Part shown: piece by piece, positions 33,371 through 43,029 of the stretch
Position numbering within the stretch: position 1 is the first letter of the stretch
Layout of the letters: each line of letters begins with the position of its first letter
Assembly: GCF_003056345.1 (NCBI RefSeq)
Contig: NZ_PYWB01000014.1
Location: 1-64,000 of the forward strand
Direction of reading: 5' to 3'
Source: Devosia submarina
GTDB lineage: Bacteria; Pseudomonadota; Alphaproteobacteria; Rhizobiales; Devosiaceae
DNA length: 64,000 nucleotides
Translations under genes and position numbers: made by a program
The notes under the pieces: model-generated
Told to the model about the DNA's origin: nothing
Databases searched by the model: none
Seen by the model: the letters and a program-made list of their open reading frames with translations, nothing else

Positions 33371-33396
33371 AACAAAAATCCCCGCTTGCGCGGGGA
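33371..33396 (-). terminator. terminator of the Fe-S insertion gene
   Basis: On the minus strand CCCCGC, a GCAA loop and GCGGGG form a stem followed by ATTTTTGTTT. It lies 25 bases after the erpA stop, on the way to the hydrolase start. Confidence 0.8.
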
Positions 33397-33420
33397 CCTT
33401 AGAACCATCTGCTGGGGAAG

Positions 33421-33771
33421 TTAAACCGCGAAACTTGTTCCGCAGCCGCAAGAAGCCACCGCATTGGGGTTGCGGATCTGGAAGGCCTGTCCGATCAGAT
33501 CATCCACAAAGTCGATTTCCGATCCGCCCATGAACTCAAGGCTCATGGAGTCGATCAGCACCACGGCATCGCCCTTTTGCAGAACAGTGTCGTCGCTCCC
33601 AGGTTTTTCCTGTACGAGGTTGTATTCATACTGGAATCCGGAGCAGCCACCACCCGCGACCGAAATTCTGAGGACCGTACCCGCAGGCTCCTTGGACAAA
33701 ATCCGCGAGACGCGCTTTGCAGCCCGATCGGTCAGAACCACGTTGGGGGAGACAAGGGCGGTGTCGGTCAT
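33421..33771 (-). CDS. erpA: Fe-S cluster insertion protein ErpA/HesB type
   Basis: The chosen start (MTDTALVSPNVVLTDRAAKR) gives 116 residues. The three cluster cysteines are in GGGCSGFQYEY (residues about 42-52) and the C-terminal CGCG (near 108), followed by TSFAV. It is an A-type carrier that inserts clusters into target enzymes. It lies divergent from dgt, the common arrangement in rhizobia. Upstream in-frame Met residues lack a better ribosome site. Confidence 0.93.
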   Translation of the reverse strand: MTDTALVSPNVVLTDRAAKRVSRILSKEPAGTVLRISVAGGGCSGFQYEYNLVQEKPGSDDTVLQKGDAVVLIDSMSLEFMGGSEIDFVDDLIGQAFQIRNPNAVASCGCGTSFAV

Positions 33772-33856
33772 ATCAAATCCATGCCGCGTCAAGAATGAAC
33801 GGTAAGGCTAAAATAGTAACTCTTGCCGTCAATGAAAAGGGCCATAAACATCACCG

Positions 33857-35047
33857 ATGAGCGAAACAGCTCCCTACGCCAGCAAGCCCGAACACTCCCT
33901 GGGACGCCTGCACGACACTGGCCCCAGCCCCACACGCAGCGAATTCCAGCGCGACCGTGACCGCATCATTCACTCCACAGCCTTTCGGCGCCTCCAATAC
34001 AAGACGCAGGTATTCCTCCAGCATAGCGGCAAGCACTATCGCAACCGCCTGACCCATACGCTTGAGGTCAGCCAGATGGCGCGCTCCATCGCCCGTGCAC
34101 TCCGGCTTGATGAAGACTTGGCGGAGGCTATCGCCCTTTCGCATGATCTGGGCCACACGCCCTTTGGCCATGCCGGCGAACGGGCGCTCCACGCCTGCAT
34201 GGCTCCCTATGGCGGCTTCGATCACAATTTGCAGGCCATGCGCGTGGTCACGCTGCTTGAGAATCGCTATGCCGAGCACGACGGCCTCAATCTCACCTGG
34301 GAAACACTTGAAGGCATCCTCAAGCACAACGGCCCGCTGACCAACCCGGATGGCACGCCGTATGGCCGCTATGCCAAAGAGGGCCTACCCGACGGCATAG
34401 GCGACATCCGGGCGATTGCGGATCTGCGTCCCTCCAGCTTTGCCTCGCTTGAAGCGCAATCCGCCGCCATTGCCGACGACGTCGCCTACAATGCTCATGA
34501 CATCGACGACGCCCTGCGCGCCCGCCTCATCACGCTGGCAGACCTCCAGGACGTGCCACTCGCCGGTCCAATCGTGCGCGAAGTGCTCCACCGCTATCCC
34601 GACGCGCCGTCCAAGCGGCAGGCCCATGAAGTCCAACGCCGCCTCATCACTCGTTCCATCGAGGACGTGATTGCAACTAGCCGTGCCAACATCGCCGCAT
34701 CCGGCGTCCAATCGCCCGAAGATGTGCGCAATGCCGGCCAAACGCTGATTGGCTTTTCGCCCGATATGGCCGCCGCCGAGCGAAGTCTCAAGCAATTCCT
34801 GTTTGAGCGTGTTTACCGCCACGAAGCCGTCATGGCGCCCGTGCGCGAAAGCGAAAGGATCGTCACCGAACTTTTCCAAAGCTACATGGCCAATCGCGAC
34901 ATGCCGGGCCGCTGGGGCGTGGCAGCCATGTCCGCCGACGAACTCCCTCTCGCCCGCATCGTCTCCGACTTCATCGCCGGAATGACCGACCCCTATGCCT
35001 TCGAGGAACACGCCCGCTTGTTTGACGGTGGCCAGGATTTGATTTAG
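33857..35047 (+). CDS. dgt: deoxyguanosinetriphosphate triphosphohydrolase-like protein
   Basis: The 396-residue product is an HD-domain dNTPase: FRRLQYKTQVF, then RLTHTLEVSQMARSIAR, and LSHDLGHTPFGHAGERAL with the HD pair. It hydrolyses dNTP to nucleoside and tripolyphosphate and probably keeps dNTP balance. Divergent from erpA and upstream of argS by 33 bases, which is the expected rhizobial order. Length is normal for the short dgt class. Confidence 0.93.
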   Translation: MSETAPYASKPEHSLGRLHDTGPSPTRSEFQRDRDRIIHSTAFRRLQYKTQVFLQHSGKHYRNRLTHTLEVSQMARSIARALRLDEDLAEAIALSHDLGHTPFGHAGERALHACMAPYGGFDHNLQAMRVVTLLENRYAEHDGLNLTWETLEGILKHNGPLTNPDGTPYGRYAKEGLPDGIGDIRAIADLRPSSFASLEAQSAAIADDVAYNAHDIDDALRARLITLADLQDVPLAGPIVREVLHRYPDAPSKRQAHEVQRRLITRSIEDVIATSRANIAASGVQSPEDVRNAGQTLIGFSPDMAAAERSLKQFLFERVYRHEAVMAPVRESERIVTELFQSYMANRDMPGRWGVAAMSADELPLARIVSDFIAGMTDPYAFEEHARLFDGGQDLI

Positions 35048-35080
35048 TCCGGCCCCTCAAGCTTTTCTCCCGAGTACACC

Positions 35081-36826
35081 ATGGACGTTTTCGCCATTTT
35101 CTCCGCGCGCATTGCCCAGGCGATGCAGTCACTCTTCCCCGAAGCCGGCGCCGATCTCCTGGCCCGCATCGTGGTAGAGCCCCCGCGCGATCCCGCCCAT
35201 GGTGATCTCTCCACCAATGCTGCCATGCTGGTTGCCAAGCCGCTCGGCAAGAACCCGCGCGAGATCGCCGGCGCCTTGGTCGAGCACTTCCGCAACGATC
35301 CCGATGTCACCTCGGTGGAGATCGCCGGCCCCGGATTCATCAATTTCCGCCTGGCCAATCCCTTGTGGCACCAGGTCCTGCGCTCCATCGGTGAGCAGGG
35401 CGCCGCCTTTGGCCGCTCAAGCCTAGGCGGCGGCGAAGCCGTCAACATCGAATATGTCTCGGCCAACCCGACGGGCCCCATGCATGTGGGCCACACCCGC
35501 GGCGCTGTGTTCGGCGACACGCTGGCCGAACTCATGAGCTATTCCGGCTACGAGGTCACCCGCGAATACTACATCAACGATGCCGGCAGCCAGATCGACA
35601 CGCTCGCCCGCTCCACCTTCCTGCGCTATCGCGAAGCGCTGGGGGAAACTATCGAGATTCCCCCGGGCTTTTATCCCGGCGATTACCTGATCCCCGTTGG
35701 CCAGGCGCTTAAGGACGAATTCGGCGATAGCCTTCTTGGCAAGCCCGATGAGGAAGTCACCCCGCTCGTCAAGGAGCGCGTCCTTGCTGCCATGCTGGAG
35801 CTGATCAAGGCCGACCTTGCCAAGCTCAACATACACCACGATGTGTTCTTTTCCGAGCGCACGTTGCACGGGCAGGGCGGTGACATCGAGAGCACCCTTG
35901 CCTGGCTGCGCGACAAGGGCATGATCTACGAAGGCCGCCTTGAGCCTCCCAAGGGCAAGACGCCCGACGAATGGGAAGACCGCGAGCAAACCCTTTTCCG
36001 CGCCACCGATTTCGGTGACGACGTGGATCGCCCGCTGGTCAAGTCCGACGGCTCCTACACCTATTTTGCGGCCGATATTGCCTATCACCGCAACAAATAT
36101 CTGCGCGGCTTCAAGCACATGATCAATGTGCTGGGCGCCGACCACTCGGGCTACGTCAAGCGCCTCCAGGCTGCCACCAAGGCCGTCTCGCTCAACGAAG
36201 CCGACATGGACGTGCGGATATGCCAGCTCGTGCGACTCCTCAAGAACGGCGAGCCGTTCAAGATGAGCAAGCGGTCCGGCGACCTCGTCACCCTGGCCGA
36301 TGTGGTTGAGGAAGTGGGCGCCGACGCCACACGCTTCATGCTTATGTACCGCCGGAACGACGCGGCCATGGATTTCGACTTCGCCTTGGTCAAGGAACAG
36401 ACCAAGGACAATCCTGTCTTCTATGTCCAGTACGCGCATGCCCGTGCCTACTCGATCTTCAAGACCGCCGCCCGCGATCTGCCCGAGCTCGATGTCTCGC
36501 CCGAGGCACTCCGGGCTGCCGATGTGAGCCTGCTGCAATCAGCAGCCGAACTCGACCTCGTCCGCGTGCTCGCAGCCTGGCCGCGCACGGTCACGGCCGC
36601 CGCCATCGCGCACGAACCGCACCGCATCGCCTTCTATGTCCACGAGCTTTCCGCGGCCTTCCACGGCTTCTGGGCCAAGGGCAAGGATGATCCCTCGTTA
36701 CGGTTTGTTAATGCTGAGGATCCAAAGCTAACCCTGGCGCGACTCGCACTGGTTGATGCCGTCCGGCAGGTGATCGTGAACGGACTGGGAATTCTGGGCG
36801 TCTCCGCTCCCGAGGAGCTTTCATAA
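35081..36826 (+). CDS. argS: arginyl-tRNA synthetase
   Basis: The 581-residue class I synthetase has an N-terminal Add1 domain, HVGHTRGAVFGD (HIGH-like, residues about 135-146), a KMSKRSGDLVTL segment near 394 and the C-terminal anticodon-binding DALR domain (VQYAHARAYSIFKTA onwards). It charges tRNA-Arg. It lies between dgt and a SPOR gene, as in other rhizobia. Confidence 0.97.
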   Translation: MDVFAIFSARIAQAMQSLFPEAGADLLARIVVEPPRDPAHGDLSTNAAMLVAKPLGKNPREIAGALVEHFRNDPDVTSVEIAGPGFINFRLANPLWHQVLRSIGEQGAAFGRSSLGGGEAVNIEYVSANPTGPMHVGHTRGAVFGDTLAELMSYSGYEVTREYYINDAGSQIDTLARSTFLRYREALGETIEIPPGFYPGDYLIPVGQALKDEFGDSLLGKPDEEVTPLVKERVLAAMLELIKADLAKLNIHHDVFFSERTLHGQGGDIESTLAWLRDKGMIYEGRLEPPKGKTPDEWEDREQTLFRATDFGDDVDRPLVKSDGSYTYFAADIAYHRNKYLRGFKHMINVLGADHSGYVKRLQAATKAVSLNEADMDVRICQLVRLLKNGEPFKMSKRSGDLVTLADVVEEVGADATRFMLMYRRNDAAMDFDFALVKEQTKDNPVFYVQYAHARAYSIFKTAARDLPELDVSPEALRAADVSLLQSAAELDLVRVLAAWPRTVTAAAIAHEPHRIAFYVHELSAAFHGFWAKGKDDPSLRFVNAEDPKLTLARLALVDAVRQVIVNGLGILGVSAPEELS

Positions 36827-37002
36827 TTCGGGCGCAATACTGTGTTGACTCGCGGCAAAATTGCCCACCAAGGGCACCGTAGTAAAACCTAGAGCATCGG
36901 GCGGGGAAGGGGACACCCGTTCCTCGCTTGGACGATGCACCAACCATTAAAGAGCAGGCGATCTGGCGCTGCCGGGTCGCATGAGGCTCTAGAGGGCGCT
37001 GC

Positions 37003-39330
37003 TTGATGACAGCGAAACCGCAGCCAATGGCCGGAAACTCCGACGCCGCCGATGATCTGATTGCCGAACTGGCCAAGCTGATGGCCCAGGATGCGCAGGA
37101 CACGCCGCCTCCCAAGGCAGCCACCCCGTCGCCTTTCACCGTGCGTATCCCCGGTGAACCCGCCAATGCCGCTGCCCCGCGCCGCGAAGAGCCTGTTCGC
37201 ATCCCCTCGGCGGTGCCACCTGCGGCCTCCGCAACCACCATTGTGGAACCCGTGCGCCAGCAACCCGCGTCCGCGGCCGGCAATGAACGTGACACGTTCA
37301 GCTTCGCCTTTGAGCTCGGCCAGCGCAAGGAAGCTTCTGCGCCTGCACAGGCCCCTGTTGAGCCCCAGCAGGCTGCGCCGACCGTTCCGCCCGAGCCCGC
37401 GACGGCACCGGCCCCCATGCCCGAATCTGCAGCGCCCCAACCCATCGAGCACGACAGCATCGCCGATCTGATCGCGGCCGAACTGGCGAGCGAACAGCAA
37501 GCCGCTGCCCCCATCATTCCAACAGCGCCCCCGATTGCGGCGGCCCCTGCCGAACCCGCCCAGCGCCCGCAGCCTGCCGCAAACCCGAGCGCCGATTGGC
37601 AGCCCGTCAATTCCTCGCCTGCGTCAGCAAGCCAGGATCGCCAACCCCAGCCAGAGCTGCGGCCAGTCAATTTGCAGCCAACGCCGCGCCCGGAGCCCAC
37701 GCGCCCCGAGCAGGATAAGTTCAAGGTGCCGCCGGTTTTTGGTCTTTCCGCCAAGCCTGCGACCCCGCCGGCAGAAGCCAGGGCACCTGAACCCGTATCC
37801 GCTCCGCCGCCCGCCACAACGGCCCAGCCGACCATGGCCCCAACGCCCGTTCGCGCGGAACCCGCGCCTGTTGTGGAGGTGCCTGCGCCCGCCGCGGCAA
37901 GGCCGGCAGTCGAAGACAATATCGGCCTTGATCCAATCGACGAGATCGAAAGCCTGATCGGGCGTGCCGTACGTGTGGATCTCGATGATACGCCTCAGCC
38001 GGCGCCGAAAGCAGAACGTCCCGCTCTTCGCAGTCTCGCTACCCCGCAAGTGCCCAAGCAGGCTCCGCCGCCACCGCGCAGCGTTTCGAGCGCCGACGAG
38101 GCGATCCTGGCTGCCGCCCATGCATCGGGCGCCGAAATCGGCTGGGTGGAAGCGCCCGAGGTAGATCAGGTCGAGCCGCGCAGTCGCCGCGAGAAGCGTG
38201 CCTTCGCTATGCCTAAGCTTGGCTTCAGCCGCGCTCTGGCCGGTCCGCTCATTGCGCTTGTTTTGCTGCTTGCAGCAGGCTTTGGCCTTTATTGGGTGCT
38301 TGGCTTGAGCGGCGGCGAGAGCGGCCCGCCGCCCTTGCTCACGGCAGACGCCACCCCGGTCAAGGAAACGCCCGAGCCCCAGCCCGAGGCTGCTTCGCAA
38401 CAGCAATCCGTTGTTTTCAACGAGATGGAAGGCGTTGTTCCCGGCGCCGAGGAGCAGCTTGTTTCGCGCGATCAGGCCGACCTCAATGAAGTAACGCAAA
38501 CCCCTGTCGCACCCGACATCAGCTCCGAGGGCCTTGCCAACCGCAAGGTGCGCACTGTCACGGTTCGCCCCGACGGCACGATCGTGAGCGCCGACAACAG
38601 CCTTGCCGGCAGCACGATTCTCCCAGTGGATCGCCCCAATGTTCCGGAAATCCCGGGTGCACAGACCGCAAGCCCCGAACTGCTCGCTGCTCAGGGCGCC
38701 GTGCCACCTCCGGCCGATCCGTCTGCCGCAGCGCCAGCAAGTCCAGCATCTGAAGCTGGCGCCGTGCCGCCCCCTGCAGCGCCTGAAGCCGCGGCCCTCC
38801 CGCCGACCCCCGAGGTTCCGCCCGTGCCAGTAGTCACCCCTGGTGCAACGGTTCCGGCCGTCGACGCAGCGGGCAATGTCTTGCCAGGCAAGACCACGGT
38901 CATCCCCTTGCAGCGACCCTCAAGCTTTGCGCAGCGGCCTCAGGCCGCCGCGCCAACAACGCCGGCAAATGCCGCAATCGGGCAGGACTCCGCGGCCTTG
39001 GCCGCAGCACAGCAATTGCCGCCGCCTCCAGCCGCCCAGCCATCCGTCAACATCCCTGGCGCTACCGAAGTGCCCGCCGTTTCCAACGACGCCCCGGCCT
39101 ATGTGCAGCTCGCCTCGCAGCGCACAGAAGCCGAAGCCCGCGCCACGGCCCAGGGCCTCGTCACCCGCTTTGGCCCGCTGTTCGGCGGCGCCAACATGGA
39201 AGTCCAGCGCGTCGACCTCGGTGACCGGGGCATATTCTACCGCGTCCGCGTCCCCGCCAATTCCCTGGAACAAGCCTCCAACATCTGCACCAACGTCAAA
39301 GCCGCCGGCGGCGACTGCTTCACGATGTAA
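37003..39330 (+). CDS. SPOR-domain membrane protein with long disordered region
   Basis: The 775-residue protein has a Pro/Ala-rich cytoplasmic part, a basic stretch (SRREKRAFAMPKLG), one membrane helix (GPLIALVLLLAAGFGLYWVLG, about 410-430), a long Pro/Ala linker, and a C-terminal SPOR domain (residues about 697-775, YVQLASQRTEAEARATAQGL...). SPOR binds denuded glycan at the division site. Type II topology is inferred. Codon-level low complexity is natural here. It is longer than the usual 250-1000 range midpoint. No nagZ gene follows, unlike many relatives. Confidence 0.85.
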   Translation: MMTAKPQPMAGNSDAADDLIAELAKLMAQDAQDTPPPKAATPSPFTVRIPGEPANAAAPRREEPVRIPSAVPPAASATTIVEPVRQQPASAAGNERDTFSFAFELGQRKEASAPAQAPVEPQQAAPTVPPEPATAPAPMPESAAPQPIEHDSIADLIAAELASEQQAAAPIIPTAPPIAAAPAEPAQRPQPAANPSADWQPVNSSPASASQDRQPQPELRPVNLQPTPRPEPTRPEQDKFKVPPVFGLSAKPATPPAEARAPEPVSAPPPATTAQPTMAPTPVRAEPAPVVEVPAPAAARPAVEDNIGLDPIDEIESLIGRAVRVDLDDTPQPAPKAERPALRSLATPQVPKQAPPPPRSVSSADEAILAAAHASGAEIGWVEAPEVDQVEPRSRREKRAFAMPKLGFSRALAGPLIALVLLLAAGFGLYWVLGLSGGESGPPPLLTADATPVKETPEPQPEAASQQQSVVFNEMEGVVPGAEEQLVSRDQADLNEVTQTPVAPDISSEGLANRKVRTVTVRPDGTIVSADNSLAGSTILPVDRPNVPEIPGAQTASPELLAAQGAVPPPADPSAAAPASPASEAGAVPPPAAPEAAALPPTPEVPPVPVVTPGATVPAVDAAGNVLPGKTTVIPLQRPSSFAQRPQAAAPTTPANAAIGQDSAALAAAQQLPPPPAAQPSVNIPGATEVPAVSNDAPAYVQLASQRTEAEARATAQGLVTRFGPLFGGANMEVQRVDLGDRGIFYRVRVPANSLEQASNICTNVKAAGGDCFTM

Positions 39331-39360
39331 CGCCCTTCCAATTGTGGTTCCGCGCTTGCC

Positions 39361-39412
39361 GCACCCACAATGTCACCTCGGCCCCGACCCGGGGCTCATC
39401 TCGAGATGCAGC
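39361..39412. repeat. palindromic repeat (family B)
   Basis: TGTCACCTCGGCCCCGACCCGGGGCTCATC (from about 39371) matches the family B pattern. It lies between the SPOR and scpA genes. Confidence 0.65.
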
Positions 39413-39501
39413 CACGGCCGCCGGGTTTCTCAGCCCCCGCTTGACGCCCCCCACCCAAGCCTCCAAGGATAGCCGCCAAACCCGAGCGGCACCCTGAACC
39501 C

Positions 39502-40290
39502 ATGACCGAAACACCGACAAACTGGTTCGACACGCCGGCTCCCCCGGCTGCTGACGACGTCATGTATGTCGATGTGGACGGCTATGAGGGCCCGCTCGAT
39601 CTGCTGCTCGATCTGGCGCGGCGGCAAAAGGTAGACCTCGCCGCCATTTCCGTCCTTGCTCTCTCCGAGCAATATCTCGCCTTTATCGAGAAGGTTCGCG
39701 AGAAGCGGATCGAGATTGCCGCCGATTACCTCGTTATGGCAGCCTGGCTTGCCTATCTTAAAAGCCGCCTCATGGTGCCCCGCGCCCCATCGGACGAGGA
39801 ACCCTCGGGCGAGATGCTGGCTGCCATGCTCCAGTTCCGCCTCAAGCGTCTCGAGGCCATGCGCCAGGCCGCCAATCAGTTGATGAGTCGGCCGCGTCTC
39901 GGCTTTCAGGTCTATGCCCGCGGCATGCCCGAACCCATCCAGATACAGCGCACCAGCCTCTGGGAAGCCTCGCTCTATGATCTGCTCAAAACTTATTCCG
40001 CCCAGCGCGAGCGCGGCTCGATCACCGAATACACGCCCCTGCAGCGCACAGTCTGGTCACTGCAGGATGCCCGCGATATTCTCCAGCGTCTGATCGGCGA
40101 CAGCTTTGAATGGGTGCCCATGGACACCTATCTTGCCGAATACCTGACCACCCCCGCGGAACGCGCCACCGTACGGGCTTCGAGCTTTGCCTCGAGCCTT
40201 GAACTGGTGCGCCAGGGCAAGATTGACCTGCGGCAGACCGAGACCTTTGGCCCCTTGTTCATGCGCCGCCGCAAGGCCGATACGCCGTGA
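39502..40290 (+). CDS. scpA: segregation and condensation protein A (kleisin)
   Basis: The 262-residue protein has YEGPLDLLLDLARRQKVDL near residue 30, then YLVMAAWLAYLKSRLMVP and a winged-helix C-terminus (FAASLELVRQG-type sequence at about 232, here SFASSLELVRQGKIDL). It bridges SMC heads with ScpB in chromosome condensation. The last bases overlap the scpB start (GTGA). Confidence 0.95.
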   Translation: MTETPTNWFDTPAPPAADDVMYVDVDGYEGPLDLLLDLARRQKVDLAAISVLALSEQYLAFIEKVREKRIEIAADYLVMAAWLAYLKSRLMVPRAPSDEEPSGEMLAAMLQFRLKRLEAMRQAANQLMSRPRLGFQVYARGMPEPIQIQRTSLWEASLYDLLKTYSAQRERGSITEYTPLQRTVWSLQDARDILQRLIGDSFEWVPMDTYLAEYLTTPAERATVRASSFASSLELVRQGKIDLRQTETFGPLFMRRRKADTP

Positions 40291-40925
40291 CCGAGTTGGA
40301 CGAGCGCACCGAAATCACCGAACGCAATCTGCGTATCCTTGAAGCGCTGCTGTTCGCTTCAGCCGAGCCGCTGGCTCCATCGCAAATGGCAATCTATCTG
40401 GGGCAGGGCGCCAACACTGTCCAACTCCTCAAGATGCTGCAGCAGCGCTACGCCAGCCGCGGTGTCAATCTGGTCCAGCGCGCCGACAAATGGGCCTTCC
40501 GAACCGCCGAGGATCTCGGCTTCCTGCTGCGCCGTGAAGAGCAGGAAACGCGCTCGCTCTCCCGCGCTGCGCTCGAAACCCTTTCCATCATCGCCTATCA
40601 TCAACCGGCGACTCGCGCCGAAATCGAGGAGGTGCGCGGCGTCGCAACGGGGAAGGGGACTATTGACCTGCTGATGGAAGCTGGCTGGGTGCGCATGCGC
40701 GGCCGCCGCCGCACGCCCGGTCGCCCCGTCACCTATGGCACGACCGAAGCCTTTCTTGATCATTTCGGCCTTCAGTCGCTCAGCGACCTGCCGGGTCTTG
40801 AGGAGCTAAAGGGCTCCGGCCTTCTTTCCGGCCGCCTGCCGCCCGATCTGCAGATCCCGCTACCATTCGACGGCGCCCTGCGCGAAGATGAAGATCCTCT
40901 CGATGGCGACGAAACCGACGAGTGA
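40287..40925 (+). CDS. scpB: segregation and condensation protein B
   Basis: The 212-residue product starts at GTG overlapping scpA. Two winged-helix parts are seen: RNLRILEALLFASAEPL near residue 13 and ALETLSIIAYHQPATRAEIEEVRG near 96, with LLMEAGWVRMRGRRRTPGRP, which is diagnostic. The acidic tail (EDEDPLDGDETDE) is typical. It dimerises and binds ScpA. Confidence 0.95.
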   Translation: MTELDERTEITERNLRILEALLFASAEPLAPSQMAIYLGQGANTVQLLKMLQQRYASRGVNLVQRADKWAFRTAEDLGFLLRREEQETRSLSRAALETLSIIAYHQPATRAEIEEVRGVATGKGTIDLLMEAGWVRMRGRRRTPGRPVTYGTTEAFLDHFGLQSLSDLPGLEELKGSGLLSGRLPPDLQIPLPFDGALREDEDPLDGDETDE

Positions 40926-41090
40926 ATGGCTAGGCGAATGCGTTCCGGCCTTCCAATAGGGGATTAAGCGTGGGACAAGATGTCCCGAGACGCTTGATTG
41001 GGGAACACGTTCTTGTGTTTCAGAGCGATTAAACCTATTTCTGACCTACATTTCGCGTGTAACGCGTACTGAGTTTTTAGGGAGAGACAT

Positions 41091-41300
41091 ATGCACGCGC
41101 CAAGTATCTGGGGTATTCTCGTAGTTGCCGTCGTGGTTATCCTGCTGTTCGGCCGCGGCAAGATTTCGGGCATGATGGGTGAAGTGGCCTCGGGCATCAA
41201 AGCCTTCCAGAAGGGCATGAAGGACGACGATGATCGTCCCGTCGATCGCGTCACGACGACCGCCGACGTTCGCGAGCCCGAAAAGAAAGACGTCGTCTGA
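41091..41300 (+). CDS. tatA: Tat translocase subunit TatA
   Basis: The 69-residue product has a short N-terminal membrane helix ([21 protein letters not shown]), an FGRGK hinge, an amphipathic helix ([20 protein letters not shown]), and an acidic tail. Preceded by AGGGAGAGA. TatA forms the pore component exporting folded proteins. tatB and tatC follow, in an operon that starts after a hairpin-containing gap. Confidence 0.95.
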   Translation: MHAPSIWGILVVAVVVILLFGRGKISGMMGEVASGIKAFQKGMKDDDDRPVDRVTTTADVREPEKKDVV

Positions 41301-41341
41301 CGCTTTCGCCTGACTTGCCCTTGCTCTGAAGGAATAAGACT

Positions 41342-42031
41342 ATGCTCGGCTTGGGCTGGACTGAGATGTTGGTGATCAGTGTCGCCGCGCTGATTTTTAT
41401 CGGCCCCAAGGATTTGCCGGTGGTTATGAACCGCGTCGGCAAGATCGTTGGTCAGATCCGCCGCATGGGCAATGAGTTCCAGCGCGAGATCAACAAGACC
41501 ACTGGCCTTGATGAAGTGCGCAATCTGCGCAATTCGATCACGGCGCCGCTGAAAAAGACTAGCGAAGAGATCCGGCGTGAGTTTAACACCATGACGCCGA
41601 CTGGCCCCAAGCCAAGTGGCGTCATCAAGCCGACCGATCCCAAGGTCGAAAGCGTTGTCGATGAAATACGGGCGAGGGCGGGCATGACCGAGCCCGCGCC
41701 TGTCGTGGCTGCACCAGCGGCCGGTGAGACGCCGCTGGAGGTTCAACCCCCTGCGGAGGCCCCGCCTATGAAAAAGCCTGTTAAAGCCGAGCCGTCGCCC
41801 ACGCGCCCCGTCGTTACCACGGAGCTTCCTGCGCTCGACGCCGTGCCCGCGCCCGCGGAATCACAGCCCATCGACATGGACCCGCCGGTCAAGAAGCCGC
41901 GCACCCGTAAGCCAGCGGCCAAGAAAAACGTCTTGCCGACCGAACCAGCAGATTCGCCGGCCGCTCCCACGCCCAAGGCGCGCACGTCACGCAAGCCCAA
42001 GCCAGACACTACGCAAGCCGGAAACGAATAA
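41342..42031 (+). CDS. tatB: Tat translocase subunit TatB
   Basis: The 229-residue product begins MLGLGWTEMLVISVAALIFIGPKDLP, with the characteristic E in the helix and the GPKDLP hinge, followed by a long amphipathic helix (RVGKIVGQIRRMGNEFQREI) and a Pro/Ala/Lys-rich C-terminus, typical for rhizobial TatB. AAGGAATAAG lies before the ATG. It delivers twin-arginine substrates with TatC. Confidence 0.95.
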   Translation: MLGLGWTEMLVISVAALIFIGPKDLPVVMNRVGKIVGQIRRMGNEFQREINKTTGLDEVRNLRNSITAPLKKTSEEIRREFNTMTPTGPKPSGVIKPTDPKVESVVDEIRARAGMTEPAPVVAAPAAGETPLEVQPPAEAPPMKKPVKAEPSPTRPVVTTELPALDAVPAPAESQPIDMDPPVKKPRTRKPAAKKNVLPTEPADSPAAPTPKARTSRKPKPDTTQAGNE

Positions 42032-42034
42032 GTT

Positions 42035-42853
42035 ATGGCCGACGCCAAGCAGATCGAGGACAAGACCAAGACGCCCGAGGACGAGCTCGCTGGCAGCGAA
42101 GCACCGCTTCTCGAGCACCTCATCGAGCTGCGCAAGCGCCTGATCTATTCCGCCATCACCATTGTTGCGCTGATGGCGTTCTGTTTCATCTTCGCCAGCA
42201 CCATTTATGATTGGCTGCTGATCCCCTATAAGCGGGCCGTTCCTGGCGCCAACCTCATCTTCACGGCGCCTCAGGAACTCTTTTTCACCTATCTCAATGT
42301 GGCCCTGTTTGGCGCCATCTTCCTCGGCTTTCCGATCATTGCGAGCCAAATCTACATGTTCGTCGCGCCGGGTCTTTACAAGCACGAGCGCAAGGCCTTC
42401 ATTCCCTATCTCATTGCCACGCCTATCTTCTTTCTGGCCGGCGCCGCGCTCGTTTATTTCATCGTCCTGCCCATGGCGCTGCATTTCTTTGCCGGCATGC
42501 AGACCGAGGATATCGAGATGCTCACCAGCGTCAGCGAATATCTCGGCCTCGCCATGCTGCTGATCCTGGCCTTTGGCATCTGTTTCCAGCTGCCGGTTAT
42601 TTTAACCCTGCTGGCTCAGATCGACCTCGTCCATGTGGATCTGCTCAAAAAGGGGCGCCGCTACGCCATCGTCGGCATCCTGATGTTCGCGGCCTTCATC
42701 ACGCCGCCCGATCCGATCTCCCAGATCGGCCTCGCCCTGCCCATGTACATGCTCTACGAGCTGGCCATCATCTCGGTCCGCATGGTCGAAAAACGCCGTG
42801 CCCAAGCCCTGGCTGCCCAGGAAGCCGAACTCACCGGCACGTCCAAGCCGTAA
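42035..42853 (+). CDS. tatC: Tat translocase subunit TatC
   Basis: The 272-residue product has six membrane helices, the N-terminal [15 protein letters not shown] motif, and the FAATFITPPDP-like pattern ([20 protein letters not shown]). Starts three bases after tatB. TatC is the signal-peptide receptor. Its C-terminal tail ([14 protein letters not shown]) is charged as usual. Confidence 0.97.
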   Translation: MADAKQIEDKTKTPEDELAGSEAPLLEHLIELRKRLIYSAITIVALMAFCFIFASTIYDWLLIPYKRAVPGANLIFTAPQELFFTYLNVALFGAIFLGFPIIASQIYMFVAPGLYKHERKAFIPYLIATPIFFLAGAALVYFIVLPMALHFFAGMQTEDIEMLTSVSEYLGLAMLLILAFGICFQLPVILTLLAQIDLVHVDLLKKGRRYAIVGILMFAAFITPPDPISQIGLALPMYMLYELAIISVRMVEKRRAQALAAQEAELTGTSKP

Positions 42854-42884
42854 GTAGCGGTCAGCGCACCGCTGGTGCCCCACC

Positions 42885-42930
42885 CCCCGATCGTCACCCG
42901 CGGGCTCGACCCGAGGGCCTGCACTTCTGC
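42885..42930. repeat. palindromic repeat (family B variant)
   Basis: CGTCACCCGCGGGCTCGACCCGAGGGCCTGC at 42891-42921 resembles family B with other arms. It fills the gap between tatC and serS. Confidence 0.55.
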
Positions 42931-43029
42931 AGCAGCCAACCGCTCCCCTTTTCGGGATTGCGGTCATCCCCCATCCACCTTAGACAATCCAGACCCAAAC
43001 CAGAGGCGGGCAGCGCCCCGAAGCAAACG

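Noticed and set aside
31527-33533. A 668-codon rightward frame across xthA and the hydrolase gene
   Set aside because: It is the antisense of two well-supported minus-strand genes in GC-rich DNA.
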